Shown here one piece after another: positions 10,063 to 19,816 of a DNA stretch of 64,000 nucleotides; position 1 is the stretch's first letter; every line of letters begins with the position of its first letter. The DNA lies in the NCBI GenBank assembly GCA_019112735.1, contig DXIS01000030.1:35597-99596 (forward strand), written 5' to 3'. The position numbers and the translations under genes were made by a program. The notes under the pieces were generated by a model, which saw only the letters and a list, made by a program, of their open reading frames with translations, searched no databases and was not told the origin of the DNA. The stretch comes from Candidatus Mediterraneibacter guildfordensis. GTDB taxonomy: Bacteria > Bacillota > Clostridia > Lachnospirales > Lachnospiraceae.

Positions 10063-11049
10063 ATGATAGAAGTCAATAATCTGACTAAATTTTACGGCGA
10101 CCACAAGGCTGTGGACAATATCAGTTTCTCCGTCAAGGACGGCACGGTCTGCGGGTTCTGCGGGCCGAACGGCGCCGGAAAATCAACGACCATGAACATT
10201 ATGACGGGCTGTCTCTCGGCCACGTCAGGCACAGTGACCATCGGCGGATATGACATCTTCGAGCATCCCCTGGAAGCGAAGAAGCTGATCGGCTACCTGC
10301 CGGAGCAGCCGCCCCTCTATCTGGAGGAGACGCCGCGGGAGTATCTGAGGTTTATCGCGGAGGCGAAGAAGGTGCCGCGGGAGCGGCTGACGGACGAGGT
10401 TGAGCGGGTCATGAAAGAAACCCAGATCAGCGATGTGGCGGACCGGCTCATTAAAAATCTGTCCAAAGGATATAAGCAGCGCGTCGGGATCGCCCAGACG
10501 CTTCTGGGCAGTCCGAAGGTCATCATCCTCGACGAGCCAACCGTAGGGCTCGACCCGATCCAGGTGGTGGAGATCCGCGACCTGATCAAGAACCTCGGGA
10601 AACGCCACACGGTTATCCTGAGCAGCCACATCCTGTCGGAAGTCCAGCAGATGTGCGATGAGATCATCATTATCGCGAAAGGCAAACTGATCGCATACGA
10701 TACGACCGAAAATCTGGAGAAGCAGCTCCAGCCGAAAGTGATGCTGGAGATCCAGACCGATGCGACAAAAGAAGAGAGCGAAGGTGTGCTCGGCCAGATC
10801 GAAGGCATCGAGAACGCGGAGTATTCTGAGGAAGACGGTCTTCTGAAAGTGCTGATCACCACAGTTCCGGACAAAGAACTGGAGATCCGGAAGCTCCTCT
10901 CCAGGAAATTCGCGGCCATCGACCGGGCGGTGTTGAAGAACGATAAAGTAAAGGCCAATCTGGAAGAAATCTTTATCGAACTGACCCACGCCGAACCGGA
11001 GACCCATGAAGCTCCGGATGAAGAGAAGAGAGAGGGGGATGAGCCATGA
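10063..11049 (+). CDS. ABC transporter ATP-binding protein (GldA-type)
   Basis: Walker A GPNGAGKST, Walker B VIILDEPTVGLDP; operon context. Confidence 0.92.
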   Translation: MIEVNNLTKFYGDHKAVDNISFSVKDGTVCGFCGPNGAGKSTTMNIMTGCLSATSGTVTIGGYDIFEHPLEAKKLIGYLPEQPPLYLEETPREYLRFIAEAKKVPRERLTDEVERVMKETQISDVADRLIKNLSKGYKQRVGIAQTLLGSPKVIILDEPTVGLDPIQVVEIRDLIKNLGKRHTVILSSHILSEVQQMCDEIIIIAKGKLIAYDTTENLEKQLQPKVMLEIQTDATKEESEGVLGQIEGIENAEYSEEDGLLKVLITTVPDKELEIRKLLSRKFAAIDRAVLKNDKVKANLEEIFIELTHAEPETHEAPDEEKREGDEP

Positions 11050-11909
11050 CCGCGGTATTCCGACATGAACTGCGCATGATGTTTTCAAATCTCACCGCCT
11101 ATGTGTACGGGATGTTCTCCCTGCTGGCGGTTGCGATCTATATGATGTACTACAACCTGAGTGTCGGCTACGCGAACTTTGAGTATGCCCTTGCGGGGGC
11201 GTCCTTTGCGCTGCTGATCATGATCCCGATCATTACCATGCGGATCATCGCGGAGGAGAAGAAGCAGAAGACAGACCAGCTGCTCTACTCCCTGCCGATC
11301 TCAACGACACAGGTGGTGGTCGGCAAGTTCCTGGCTGTATTCGTGACGTCGGTGATCCCGCTGGTCATCGTGTCCGTTTATCCGTTTATCCTGAAGAATT
11401 ACGGGAACCTGTATCTTCCGACGGCCTTCGGCGCGATGTTCGGCTACATCATGTTGACGGCGGCGCTTCTGTCCATCGGGATCTTTATCTCTTCGATCAC
11501 GGAGTCCCAGCCGATGGCGGCGGGGATCTGCTTCGCGGCTATGGTCCTGAACTACTACATGGTCACGCTGGCGGAATATGCCCTGTCATCGGCCTACGGT
11601 TCCTTTGTGGCGCTGCTTGTCATTGAAGTGCTCCTGGCCCTTCTGGTCCGGCATATGACCGGAAATGACCTTCTGGCGGAAGGACTCGGCGGTGTGGCCA
11701 TGGTGGCGACGGTTGCCGCATATATCTATAACAGCGACTGGTTTGAAGGACTGTTCCCGGCCATACTGGAGAAACTCTCTGTCTATGAACGGTTCTATGA
11801 GTTCGTGGACGGTGTGTTTGACTACACCCATGTGGTGTACTTTATCAGTGTGATCGTATTTTTCCTGTTTTTAACAGTCCAGTCACTTGAGAAAAGGAGA
11901 TATAACTGA
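11046..11909 (+). CDS. ABC transporter permease (ABC-2 / GldF-type)
   Basis: Multi-TM with RIIAEEKKQKTDQLLYSLPIS motif; 4-bp overlap with upstream gene. Confidence 0.88.
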   Translation: MTAVFRHELRMMFSNLTAYVYGMFSLLAVAIYMMYYNLSVGYANFEYALAGASFALLIMIPIITMRIIAEEKKQKTDQLLYSLPISTTQVVVGKFLAVFVTSVIPLVIVSVYPFILKNYGNLYLPTAFGAMFGYIMLTAALLSIGIFISSITESQPMAAGICFAAMVLNYYMVTLAEYALSSAYGSFVALLVIEVLLALLVRHMTGNDLLAEGLGGVAMVATVAAYIYNSDWFEGLFPAILEKLSVYERFYEFVDGVFDYTHVVYFISVIVFFLFLTVQSLEKRRYN

Positions 11910-13369
11910 TGAAAGAACGATTCAAAAAAAATATGGCGGAGATCCGGGCTCAGTTCGGGACGCGCTCCAGCAAGGTCGGAAGCTACAGTTTTATCCTGGC
12001 GGCCGTGGTGCTGGCGATCCTGATCACTGTCAATTTCGCGCTCAGTTTCCTGCCGGACAGCTATGCCCAGGCGGATCTTACGGCCAATCAGCTTTATTCC
12101 ATCTCCAGCCAGTCCAAGGTCATGTTAAGTTCGCTGGAGGATGACATTACGATCTACTGGATCGTGGCGGCCGGCCAGGAAGATGAATATGTGGAAAAGC
12201 TGCTCCACAATTATGAGGATTACAGCAGCAAGGTGAAGGTGGAAAAGAAGGATCCGGACCTGAACCCGGATTTCACCAATGCCTACACCGATGAAGAAAT
12301 TTATAACAATTCGGTCATCGTAGAGTGCGGGGACCGGTACCGCTACATCAGCTATGAAGAAATGTATGAAGTCAGCAGCACGGATAACTATTCCATGTAT
12401 TCCAGTGCGGATGAATTCTCCGGCGAGAAGCTGATCACCTCGGCGATCTCCTACTGTACGACGGAAGAACTGCCGGTTGTCCATGTGCTGGAAGGCCATG
12501 GCGAGGCGGAACTGTCGACGAGTTTCGCGGACGCCATCGAGACCGATAATCTGGAGACGGAGAGCCTTTCCCTTCTGAACGGGGAGGCGGTTCCGGAAGA
12601 TGTGGAGTGCATCCTCATTAATGCGCCATCCACGGATATTTCAGAGGAAGAAAAAGATATGCTGATCGACTTCCTGGAAGGCGGCGGAAGAGTGCTGATC
12701 TTAAGCGGCACCAACACGGAAGACGAACTGCCGAACCTGAAGGCGGTTGCAGAGTACTACGGGATTTCCGTTCTTGAAGGCGTGGTCGTGGAAGAAAGTA
12801 CGGACCATTATATTTTCAACATGCCGGTCATCCTGATGCCGGAAATGGGATCCAGCGACATTACGGATCCGCTGATCAACGACAACTATCATGTGATTAT
12901 GCCGGTGGCGAAAGCGCTGGATGTATCCGAACCGGACGGCGATGTGACGGTTACGCCTCTTCTGACGTCCTCAGAGAATTCATTCCTCAAGGCGGACGGC
13001 TATAATATCGAGACCTATGAGAAGGAAGACGGGGACACGCAGGGTCCGTTGACGCTGGCCGCGCTGGCGACGAAGGATATCGACGACGAGAACCAGATGC
13101 AGTTTGTCTGGATCGCATCTTCCGTCCTGCTTGACGAAGCGTATAATCAGTACTCATCAGATGCGAATGAAGACTTCGTGCTCAACGCACTGGAAATGAT
13201 GTGCGAGAAGGACGACAGCGTATCCGTGCGCTCCAAGAGCCTGACAAATGAGTACCTGACGGTCAGCACAAGTTCGGCTTCGCTTATCAAGGTTGTAACG
13301 ATCGGCGTGATCCCGGCCATCTATCTGATCGTCGGCATCGGAGTCGTTGTAAGGAGGAAACGCAGATGA
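11909..13369 (+). CDS. GldG family protein
   Basis: N-terminal TM, LPDSYAQADLTANQLYSISSQSK, single C-terminal TM. Confidence 0.85.
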   Translation: MKERFKKNMAEIRAQFGTRSSKVGSYSFILAAVVLAILITVNFALSFLPDSYAQADLTANQLYSISSQSKVMLSSLEDDITIYWIVAAGQEDEYVEKLLHNYEDYSSKVKVEKKDPDLNPDFTNAYTDEEIYNNSVIVECGDRYRYISYEEMYEVSSTDNYSMYSSADEFSGEKLITSAISYCTTEELPVVHVLEGHGEAELSTSFADAIETDNLETESLSLLNGEAVPEDVECILINAPSTDISEEEKDMLIDFLEGGGRVLILSGTNTEDELPNLKAVAEYYGISVLEGVVVEESTDHYIFNMPVILMPEMGSSDITDPLINDNYHVIMPVAKALDVSEPDGDVTVTPLLTSSENSFLKADGYNIETYEKEDGDTQGPLTLAALATKDIDDENQMQFVWIASSVLLDEAYNQYSSDANEDFVLNALEMMCEKDDSVSVRSKSLTNEYLTVSTSSASLIKVVTIGVIPAIYLIVGIGVVVRRKRR

Positions 13370-14811
13370 GAAGAGAACGGAAACTGATGATCCTGACCGG
13401 CGTCCTGGTGGTCTGCGCTGCCGGGGCCTTCGGGATATCCCGGATCGACTTTGAGGAGAAGATGACCGGGACGGAGACGACGATCGTGGATGCGGACAGT
13501 GCGGACATTACGTACCTTTCATGGAACTATGAGGATGACGAGCTGGCGTTTACACGGGAGGACGGCGCCTGGACCTATGAGCCGGACGCGAAGATGTCCG
13601 TGGATCAGGATCTGCTGGATGGGATCGCGGAAAATCTTTCCAGTATCATTTCGGATAAAAAAGTAGAGGAAGTTCAGAGCCTGGGCGTTTATGGTTTAAG
13701 CGACCCGGCTTATAACATTACCATTAAAACGGCGGACGATACGTGGGAGATCGCGGTGGGCGACGAGACATTTTCGGATGGGGAAGTGTACATTTCCAAC
13801 GGCGACGGCTATGTATACCTGACGGATTCCGGCCTTATCGACGACATCTCCTACACGCTGCTCGACTGTGTGCAGAAAGAAGAGATCCCGCAGATGGCGT
13901 CCATCTCAGAAGTCAAAGTCGTGAACGAAGGCACGGCGGATATCATCTATAAGGAAAATGCCGGATACTGTTACAGTGACGCCTACCTGTATTATCTGAA
14001 AGACGGGGATGCGTATCGGAATCTGGATAATGTGGATACAGGCAATACATTTACCACACTGTCGGAATTTACATGGACAGACTGCGTGGATTATTACGCG
14101 GACGATACAGAGCTTGAATATTACGGGCTGGCCGATCCGGCAGCCACGGTGACGATCATCTACAGACCGGCTGAAGAAGATTCAAACGACTCGGAAGGCG
14201 GTTCGGATGATGCGGAGGCGGCAGATGATGCAGAAGATCAGATATTTGAATACGAGGTCGGGACATCAGACAACGTATACTATGCGAAGCTTGTGGATTC
14301 CAACATTGTGTATACCATCAGCGAAGAGGTCTACAATGCGGCTGTGAATGCGTCCTATGAGAAACTGAAACCGGATGAAGTGATCCTGCTTGACTGGGAT
14401 ACGGTGGACAGCATCGAGATGGAACTTGACGGAAATGTGTATACTGTCGATCTTGAAAAAGACGGGGACGATGCATACAAATATACGCTGAATGGAGCAG
14501 AGGTTGAATTCGATGATGTTCTGGATCAGATCCTGAATATTACTACGGCGGCGGACAGCGCCGATGATGAAGAAGACGATCTGCCGGAAGAAGAACCGGC
14601 GCTCAGTGGAAACAAATCCGAACTGAAGCTTACCTTCCACCGCAACACGGATGAGTATCAGACCGTGGAACTGGAATTCTACCAGTATGACGGCTCGCAC
14701 TGCATCTCTGTCCTGGATGGCGGTGAAATGAACTATACAGACCGGTCGCCTGTGATCGATCTGAAAGAGGCGATCAATTCCGTCATCCTGGACAGTGAAA
14801 GCGGGGAATAA
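13366..14811 (+). CDS. DUF4340 domain-containing protein
   Basis: N-terminal TM, repeated acidic beta-rich domains with W.YEPDAKMSVDQDLLDGIAENL; operon with GldG. Confidence 0.82.
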   Translation: MRRERKLMILTGVLVVCAAGAFGISRIDFEEKMTGTETTIVDADSADITYLSWNYEDDELAFTREDGAWTYEPDAKMSVDQDLLDGIAENLSSIISDKKVEEVQSLGVYGLSDPAYNITIKTADDTWEIAVGDETFSDGEVYISNGDGYVYLTDSGLIDDISYTLLDCVQKEEIPQMASISEVKVVNEGTADIIYKENAGYCYSDAYLYYLKDGDAYRNLDNVDTGNTFTTLSEFTWTDCVDYYADDTELEYYGLADPAATVTIIYRPAEEDSNDSEGGSDDAEAADDAEDQIFEYEVGTSDNVYYAKLVDSNIVYTISEEVYNAAVNASYEKLKPDEVILLDWDTVDSIEMELDGNVYTVDLEKDGDDAYKYTLNGAEVEFDDVLDQILNITTAADSADDEEDDLPEEEPALSGNKSELKLTFHRNTDEYQTVELEFYQYDGSHCISVLDGGEMNYTDRSPVIDLKEAINSVILDSESGE

Positions 14812-14814
14812 AGA

Positions 14815-14848
14815 ATAAGGGTGCAGGGATTCAATCCTGCACCCTTAT
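14815..14848. terminator. Bidirectional terminator
   Basis: ATAAGGGTGCAGG(g)ATTCAATCCTGCACCCTTAT between convergent genes. Confidence 0.8.
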
Positions 14849-15511
14849 CTGCGCTTTGTATCCAAGCCCCCGGATGGTGATGATCTGAAAGTCCGGATTA
14901 TTTTCAAAATGGTTCCTCAGACGGTTGATATGTACACTGACGGTCGCCTCCATGGACTCTGTGGCCGGGCCCCAGATATCATCCAGAAGCTGGATCCTGG
15001 TGAAGATCTTATTCGGATAGGAGAGCAGTTTATAGAGAAGCAGGAATTCTTTCGGCGGCAGGGTGATCGTGTGGTGATCCCGCTGAACAGTCAGGGCGTC
15101 ATAGTCCAGCACGGTTTCCCCGACCGTAAGGCGGTGATCCGATGCAATCCGGGCCCGCCTTAACAGAGCGCGGATCCGGAGAAGAAGTTCTTCCTCGTCA
15201 AAAGGTTTCGTCATATAGTCGTCCGTTCCGGCCAGAAAGCCGTGCTTGATATTATCCGGAAGCTGCCGGGCGGAAAGCATGAGGATCGAAAGGTCATAGC
15301 GGCAGTCCCGCAGCAGCCTTGTGAATTCATAACCGTCCATGCCGGGCATCATAACGTCCACGATCAGAAGATCGAACGGGATCTCCTTTATCAATTTCAG
15401 AGCTTCGCCGGCCGAAGAGGCACAGCAGGGCGTATATCCGGCATCTGTAAGGAGCGCGCTCAGGTAATGCCGGGTGTGTTTATCGTCGTCTGTAATAAGG
15501 ATCTGAAACAT
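14831..15511 (-). CDS. OmpR-family response regulator
   Basis: Receiver DDDKHTRHYL / LLIVDVMMPGMDGYE and wHTH domain TITLPPKEFLLLYKLLSYPNKIFTRIQLLDDIWG. Confidence 0.92.
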   Translation of the reverse strand: MFQILITDDDKHTRHYLSALLTDAGYTPCCASSAGEALKLIKEIPFDLLIVDVMMPGMDGYEFTRLLRDCRYDLSILMLSARQLPDNIKHGFLAGTDDYMTKPFDEEELLLRIRALLRRARIASDHRLTVGETVLDYDALTVQRDHHTITLPPKEFLLLYKLLSYPNKIFTRIQLLDDIWGPATESMEATVSVHINRLRNHFENNPDFQIITIRGLGYKAQIRVQD

Positions 15512-15769
15512 AGAGTCCCTCCATTCTTGTTTGCCGGCCAGCTGCTGACCGGTTTTTCTGTGAAAATCGTATCAGTGAATCGTGACCATTCTGTTTCGGC
15601 GGGGCGGTTTTCACAGATATTTCATAAAATGACGAATATATTATTGCTGCCTGATCTTTGTCTGACATTGAAGGCATCAGAGGTTTTAGAAAGATGATTA
15701 CAAATGTATTGAAAGAGCAATGAATCTGCATTATAATATAAACAAAACACCAGGACGGAGGGATGAAAA

Positions 15770-16063
15770 ATGTCTAGTACAATTCAGGTGCGTGTTGATG
15801 ATGAACTGAAGAATAAGGTGGATAAATTGTTTAAGGATCTTGGAACGGATACGACTTCTGCAATCCGAATGTTTTTAACACAGGCTGTTGCGACCAATGG
15901 TTTTCCGTTTGAGATAAAACGGATTCCGGATAATCCTTATGCTGCTATGACTGAAGATATGTTTTTAGAAAAACTTGAAAAGTCGAGAGTGTCTGTGTCA
16001 CAGGGAAAGTGCAGGCCGGCAGAGATGGTTATTGCAGATATGAGGAAAAAGTATGGAATATAA
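15770..16063 (+). CDS. RelB/DinJ family antitoxin
   Basis: STIQVRVDDELKNKVDKLFKDLGTDTTSAIRMFLTQAV. Confidence 0.9.
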   Translation: MSSTIQVRVDDELKNKVDKLFKDLGTDTTSAIRMFLTQAVATNGFPFEIKRIPDNPYAAMTEDMFLEKLEKSRVSVSQGKCRPAEMVIADMRKKYGI

Positions 16064-16367
16064 AGTAATCGTATCAGAAGAAGCAGAGGCAGACCTGGAC
16101 CGGTATATCAGATATCTGTTTGCAGTGAAAAGGAATGAACAGGCAGCACGAAATGTTCTCGAAGATTTTGAAGCAACGATCAAAGCGTTAAAAAATGTTG
16201 CCGGGAGTCTCAAGCTGTGTGATAATGAGCAACTGAGAAAACAGGGTTACCGCAGGATAAATTTTCTGTCGCACAGATATTTTTTGATTTATCGGATTGT
16301 TGATGATACTGTATTTGTAGATAATATTTTTCATGAAATGCAGGATTATGAAAATAAAATGATGTAA
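16053..16367 (+). CDS. RelE/ParE family toxin
   Basis: MEYKVIVSEEAEADLDRYIRYL...RRINFLSHRYFLIYRIVDDTVFVDNIFHEMQDYE; overlaps antitoxin by 11 bp. Confidence 0.9.
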   Translation: MEYKVIVSEEAEADLDRYIRYLFAVKRNEQAARNVLEDFEATIKALKNVAGSLKLCDNEQLRKQGYRRINFLSHRYFLIYRIVDDTVFVDNIFHEMQDYENKMM

Positions 16368-16433
16368 TTTTCAAAGTATGATAAAATACATACAATATAA
16401 AAATCAAATGGAGACAGAGAAAGGATCAAAACC

Positions 16434-16931
16434 ATGGGTTTTACGCATTTTGATGAAAACGGCAAAGCGGTTATGGTGGATGTGACCGCCAAGTCCGAGA
16501 CGGAGCGGGAGGCCACAGCCACCGGCCGGATCGTGGTGAACCGGGAGGTGTTCCAGGCGATCAAAGCGGGCACGGCCGCCAAGGGCGATGTGCTCGGCGT
16601 TGCGGCCACAGCCGGGATCATGGGGGCGAAGCGTACTTCGGATCTGATCCCCATGTGCCATATCCTGCCGATCACGAACTGCAGGATCCATTTTGACATG
16701 GACCCGGATGAGTGCGCGATCTACTGTGAGTGTACGGTAAAAGTGACCGGGAAGACCGGCGTGGAGATGGAAGCGCTGACCGGCGTGAGCGTGGCGTTGC
16801 TTACGGTCTATGATATGTGCAAGGCCATGGATAAGACGATGGAGATCGGAGAGATCTACCTGGTAAAGAAGACCGGCGGCAAGAGCGGAAATGTATACAA
16901 CGAGAAGAAACGGGAACTTGACCTTTTGTAG
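16434..16931 (+). CDS. moaC: Cyclic pyranopterin monophosphate synthase MoaC
   Basis: [57 protein letters not shown]. Confidence 0.95.
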   Translation: MGFTHFDENGKAVMVDVTAKSETEREATATGRIVVNREVFQAIKAGTAAKGDVLGVAATAGIMGAKRTSDLIPMCHILPITNCRIHFDMDPDECAIYCECTVKVTGKTGVEMEALTGVSVALLTVYDMCKAMDKTMEIGEIYLVKKTGGKSGNVYNEKKRELDLL

Positions 16932-16985
16932 AAAACAGCGCGGGCCTGTGGACCGGTCCGGGAAAGAAAGGATAACGGTGGGATT

Positions 16986-17486
16986 ATGCCGGAATACAGA
17001 TGGAAAGCAGCGGTCGTAACCCTTAGCGACAAGGGGTATGCAGGGGAGCGGGAAGACAAAAGCGGTCCCCTCGTCCGCGAGATGATCGGGGCTGCCGGAT
17101 ACGACGTGCAGGAAATGATCCTGCTTCCGGATGATCGTGAAGAAATTAAAAAGTGTCTTCTAAGACTCTGTGACGAAGATAAAATGGATATTGTATTTAC
17201 GACCGGCGGGACCGGGTTCGCCCCGCGGGACTGCACGCCCGAGGCGACCATGGCTGTGGCGGACCGGAATGCGCCGGGGATCGCGGAGGCCATGCGGGCG
17301 GCGTCCATGAAGATCACGCCGAGGGCTATGCTGAGCAGAGGCGTATCCGTGATCCGGGGACAGACGCTGATCATCAATCTGCCGGGCAGCCCGAAGGCGG
17401 TGCGGGAGAATCTGGAAGCCATCCTGCCTTCACTGGATCACGGCCTGGTGATCCTGACCGGGCGCGGCGGGGAGTGCGGACAATGA
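16986..17486 (+). CDS. MogA/MoaB family molybdenum cofactor biosynthesis protein
   Basis: VTLSDKGYAGEREDKSGPLV, FTTGGTGFAPRDCTPEAT, LPGSPKAVRENLE. Confidence 0.92.
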   Translation: MPEYRWKAAVVTLSDKGYAGEREDKSGPLVREMIGAAGYDVQEMILLPDDREEIKKCLLRLCDEDKMDIVFTTGGTGFAPRDCTPEATMAVADRNAPGIAEAMRAASMKITPRAMLSRGVSVIRGQTLIINLPGSPKAVRENLEAILPSLDHGLVILTGRGGECGQ

Positions 17487-18478
17487 CAGATCAGTTTGGC
17501 AGAACCATCAACTATATGAGAGTGTCCGTGACGGACCGGTGCAATCTCCGGTGCGTGTACTGCATGCCGCCCGAAGGGGTTCCCTGCCTGAGCCACCGGG
17601 ATATCCTGACATATGATGAGATCACCCGGGTCTGCAGGATCGGCGCCGGGCTGGGGATCAGCCGGATCAAGCTGACCGGAGGGGAACCGCTGGTGCGACG
17701 CGGACTGCCGGACCTGCTCGGGATGATCCGGGAGATCCCGGGGATCGAACAGGTTACGCTCACGACAAATGGTATATTATTAAAAGATAAAATAAACGAA
17801 TTAGTTTCCAATGGGCTTGATACAGTTAATATCAGTATCGACAGCCCTGACCCGGACCGGTATGAGAAGATCACCCGGGGCGGCCGTCTGGAAGAGGCGC
17901 TTGCAGGCCTTGAGGCGGCGCTGTCCTGTACAGGCCTGGGCGTCAGGGTCAACTGCGTCCCCATGCAGGAGACGCCGCCGGAAGATATCATCGGGCTGGC
18001 ATCTCTGGCAAAAGACCGGGAACTGGATGTCCGTTTCATTGAAATGATGCCGATCGGCCTGGGAAAGAATTTTGGCATGATCAGCGGAAGCTGGATCCGG
18101 GATCTTCTGGAAGAACGGTTCGGAATCGCCGGTCTGTGTTCTGAGAATGGCGGAAACGGACCGGCAGTCTATGTGCGTTTCCCGGGCTTTAAAGGGCGGA
18201 TCGGGTTTATTGACGCCCTGTCCCATCAGTTCTGCGGTACATGCAACCGGGTCCGGCTGACGTCGGAGGGCTATCTGAAATCCTGCCTTCAGTATGAAAC
18301 AGGCGTGGATCTGAGGCGGCTTCTGAGAAATGGTGCGGAAGATGAGGAACTGAGAACTGAGATGTATAAAGCGATCCATGAGAAGCCTGCCTGCCACCAG
18401 TTTGCCGGAAAAGGGGAAGCGTGCGGATCAGGGGGACAGATATTAGAGACGAGAGATATGTCGCAGATCGGAGGATGA
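17474..18478 (+). CDS. moaA: GTP 3',8-cyclase MoaA
   Basis: VTDRCNLRCVYCMP radical SAM motif, FCGTCNRVRLTSEG second cluster, C-terminal GG. Confidence 0.95.
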   Translation: MRTMTDQFGRTINYMRVSVTDRCNLRCVYCMPPEGVPCLSHRDILTYDEITRVCRIGAGLGISRIKLTGGEPLVRRGLPDLLGMIREIPGIEQVTLTTNGILLKDKINELVSNGLDTVNISIDSPDPDRYEKITRGGRLEEALAGLEAALSCTGLGVRVNCVPMQETPPEDIIGLASLAKDRELDVRFIEMMPIGLGKNFGMISGSWIRDLLEERFGIAGLCSENGGNGPAVYVRFPGFKGRIGFIDALSHQFCGTCNRVRLTSEGYLKSCLQYETGVDLRRLLRNGAEDEELRTEMYKAIHEKPACHQFAGKGEACGSGGQILETRDMSQIGG

Positions 18479-18480
18479 AG

Positions 18481-18924
18481 ATGGGAACAGTGATCGCTGT
18501 CTGCACAAGCCCGGAAAAGGGCACGCAGAAGACAGATGTGAGAGAAGCGGTTTTTATAGAGGATTTCGGGATCGAGGGCGACGCCCATGCGGGAAAGTGG
18601 CACCGTCAGGTAAGCCTTTTATCCTATGACAAGATCCGGGCATTTCAGGAAAGAGGCGCCCGGGTCGGCCATGGCGCGTTCGGGGAAAATCTGGTCGTTG
18701 AGGGGATCGATTTCCGCACACTTCCGGTGGGAACGAGACTGGACTGCGGTGATGTGGTACTGGAGATTACCCAGATCGGAAAGGAGTGCCATCACGGTTG
18801 CCGGATATTTCAGGAGATGGGAGAATGCATCATGCCCCGGGAAGGCGTCTTCGCGAAAGTGGTCCGGGGCGGTGTGATCCGCTCGGGCGACGTGATGCGT
18901 GTGGAAAACCATGAAGCGGATTAG
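18481..18924 (+). CDS. MOSC domain-containing protein
   Basis: GDAHAGKWHRQVSLL, FGENLVVEGIDF, GKECHHGCRIF; start codon choice uncertain. Confidence 0.88.
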   Translation: MGTVIAVCTSPEKGTQKTDVREAVFIEDFGIEGDAHAGKWHRQVSLLSYDKIRAFQERGARVGHGAFGENLVVEGIDFRTLPVGTRLDCGDVVLEITQIGKECHHGCRIFQEMGECIMPREGVFAKVVRGGVIRSGDVMRVENHEAD

Positions 18925-19813
18925 CAGAATAATCCTGGTATTATTCATATTCGCCGTTGCCGGGATCTTTGTATTCGATTACTTTGAAGACCGCAGCAGT
19001 GAGAATAAGGAGACTGCAGTAGAGTCTGAGGATGATGCGGACGGGCAGAAGGAAACTTATGTGTTTCTTGACGTGGAAGGAAATGTCTACAATGCGCAGC
19101 TCCTCGGGAAAGTCCCGGAATGCACATATGATCCCGACTGTCTTGTGACGGATGAAAAGACCGGATATAAGCATTATACAGATGAAAAGAATCACGTGAC
19201 GGCAAAGCCCGGCATAGATGTTTCTGAATTCCAGGGCGAAGAGATCGACTGGAAGAAAGTCAGGGATGCAGGATTTGAGTTTGTGATCCTGCGGCTCGGA
19301 TACCGGGCGTACGGCGAGAGCGGCGCCCTTGTTCTGGACGCCATGTATGAGGAAAATGTGAAAGCCGCACTTGATGCAGGACTGGAAGTCGGTGTATACT
19401 TTTTCTCTCAGGCCATTACAGACGCGGAGGCGGAAGAAGAGGCGCAGTTCGTGCTGGATCATGTCCGGCCCTATAACATTACCGGGCCGGTGGTGTATGA
19501 CACGGAAGAGATCAAGTGGGATACTTACCGCGCAGAAGATAATACGTCTGAAGAATATACAAAGTACTGCAGGGTATTCTGCGACGCAGTGGAGGCGGCC
19601 GGCTATGAGCCGATGATCTACTGCAATATGAAATGGATGGCATTTACCCTTGATATGGAAGAACTGGCGGGATATGATTTCTGGTATGCGGATTATTATG
19701 ATGTACCCCAGTGCCCGTATGATTATAAAATATGGCAGTACAGCGAGACCGGCGTTGTGCCCGGGATTAATGGAAATGTAGATCTGAATCTGTGGTTTCA
19801 GGAAGGAGAATAA
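18911..19813 (+). CDS. GH25 family lysozyme-like protein, membrane-anchored
   Basis: GIDVSEFQGEEIDWKKVRDAGFEFVILRLGYR, YDFWYADYYD, IWQYSETGVVPGINGNVDLNLW; start may be GTG 18899. Confidence 0.88.
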   Translation: MKRISRIILVLFIFAVAGIFVFDYFEDRSSENKETAVESEDDADGQKETYVFLDVEGNVYNAQLLGKVPECTYDPDCLVTDEKTGYKHYTDEKNHVTAKPGIDVSEFQGEEIDWKKVRDAGFEFVILRLGYRAYGESGALVLDAMYEENVKAALDAGLEVGVYFFSQAITDAEAEEEAQFVLDHVRPYNITGPVVYDTEEIKWDTYRAEDNTSEEYTKYCRVFCDAVEAAGYEPMIYCNMKWMAFTLDMEELAGYDFWYADYYDVPQCPYDYKIWQYSETGVVPGINGNVDLNLWFQEGE

Positions 19814-19816
19814 ACG

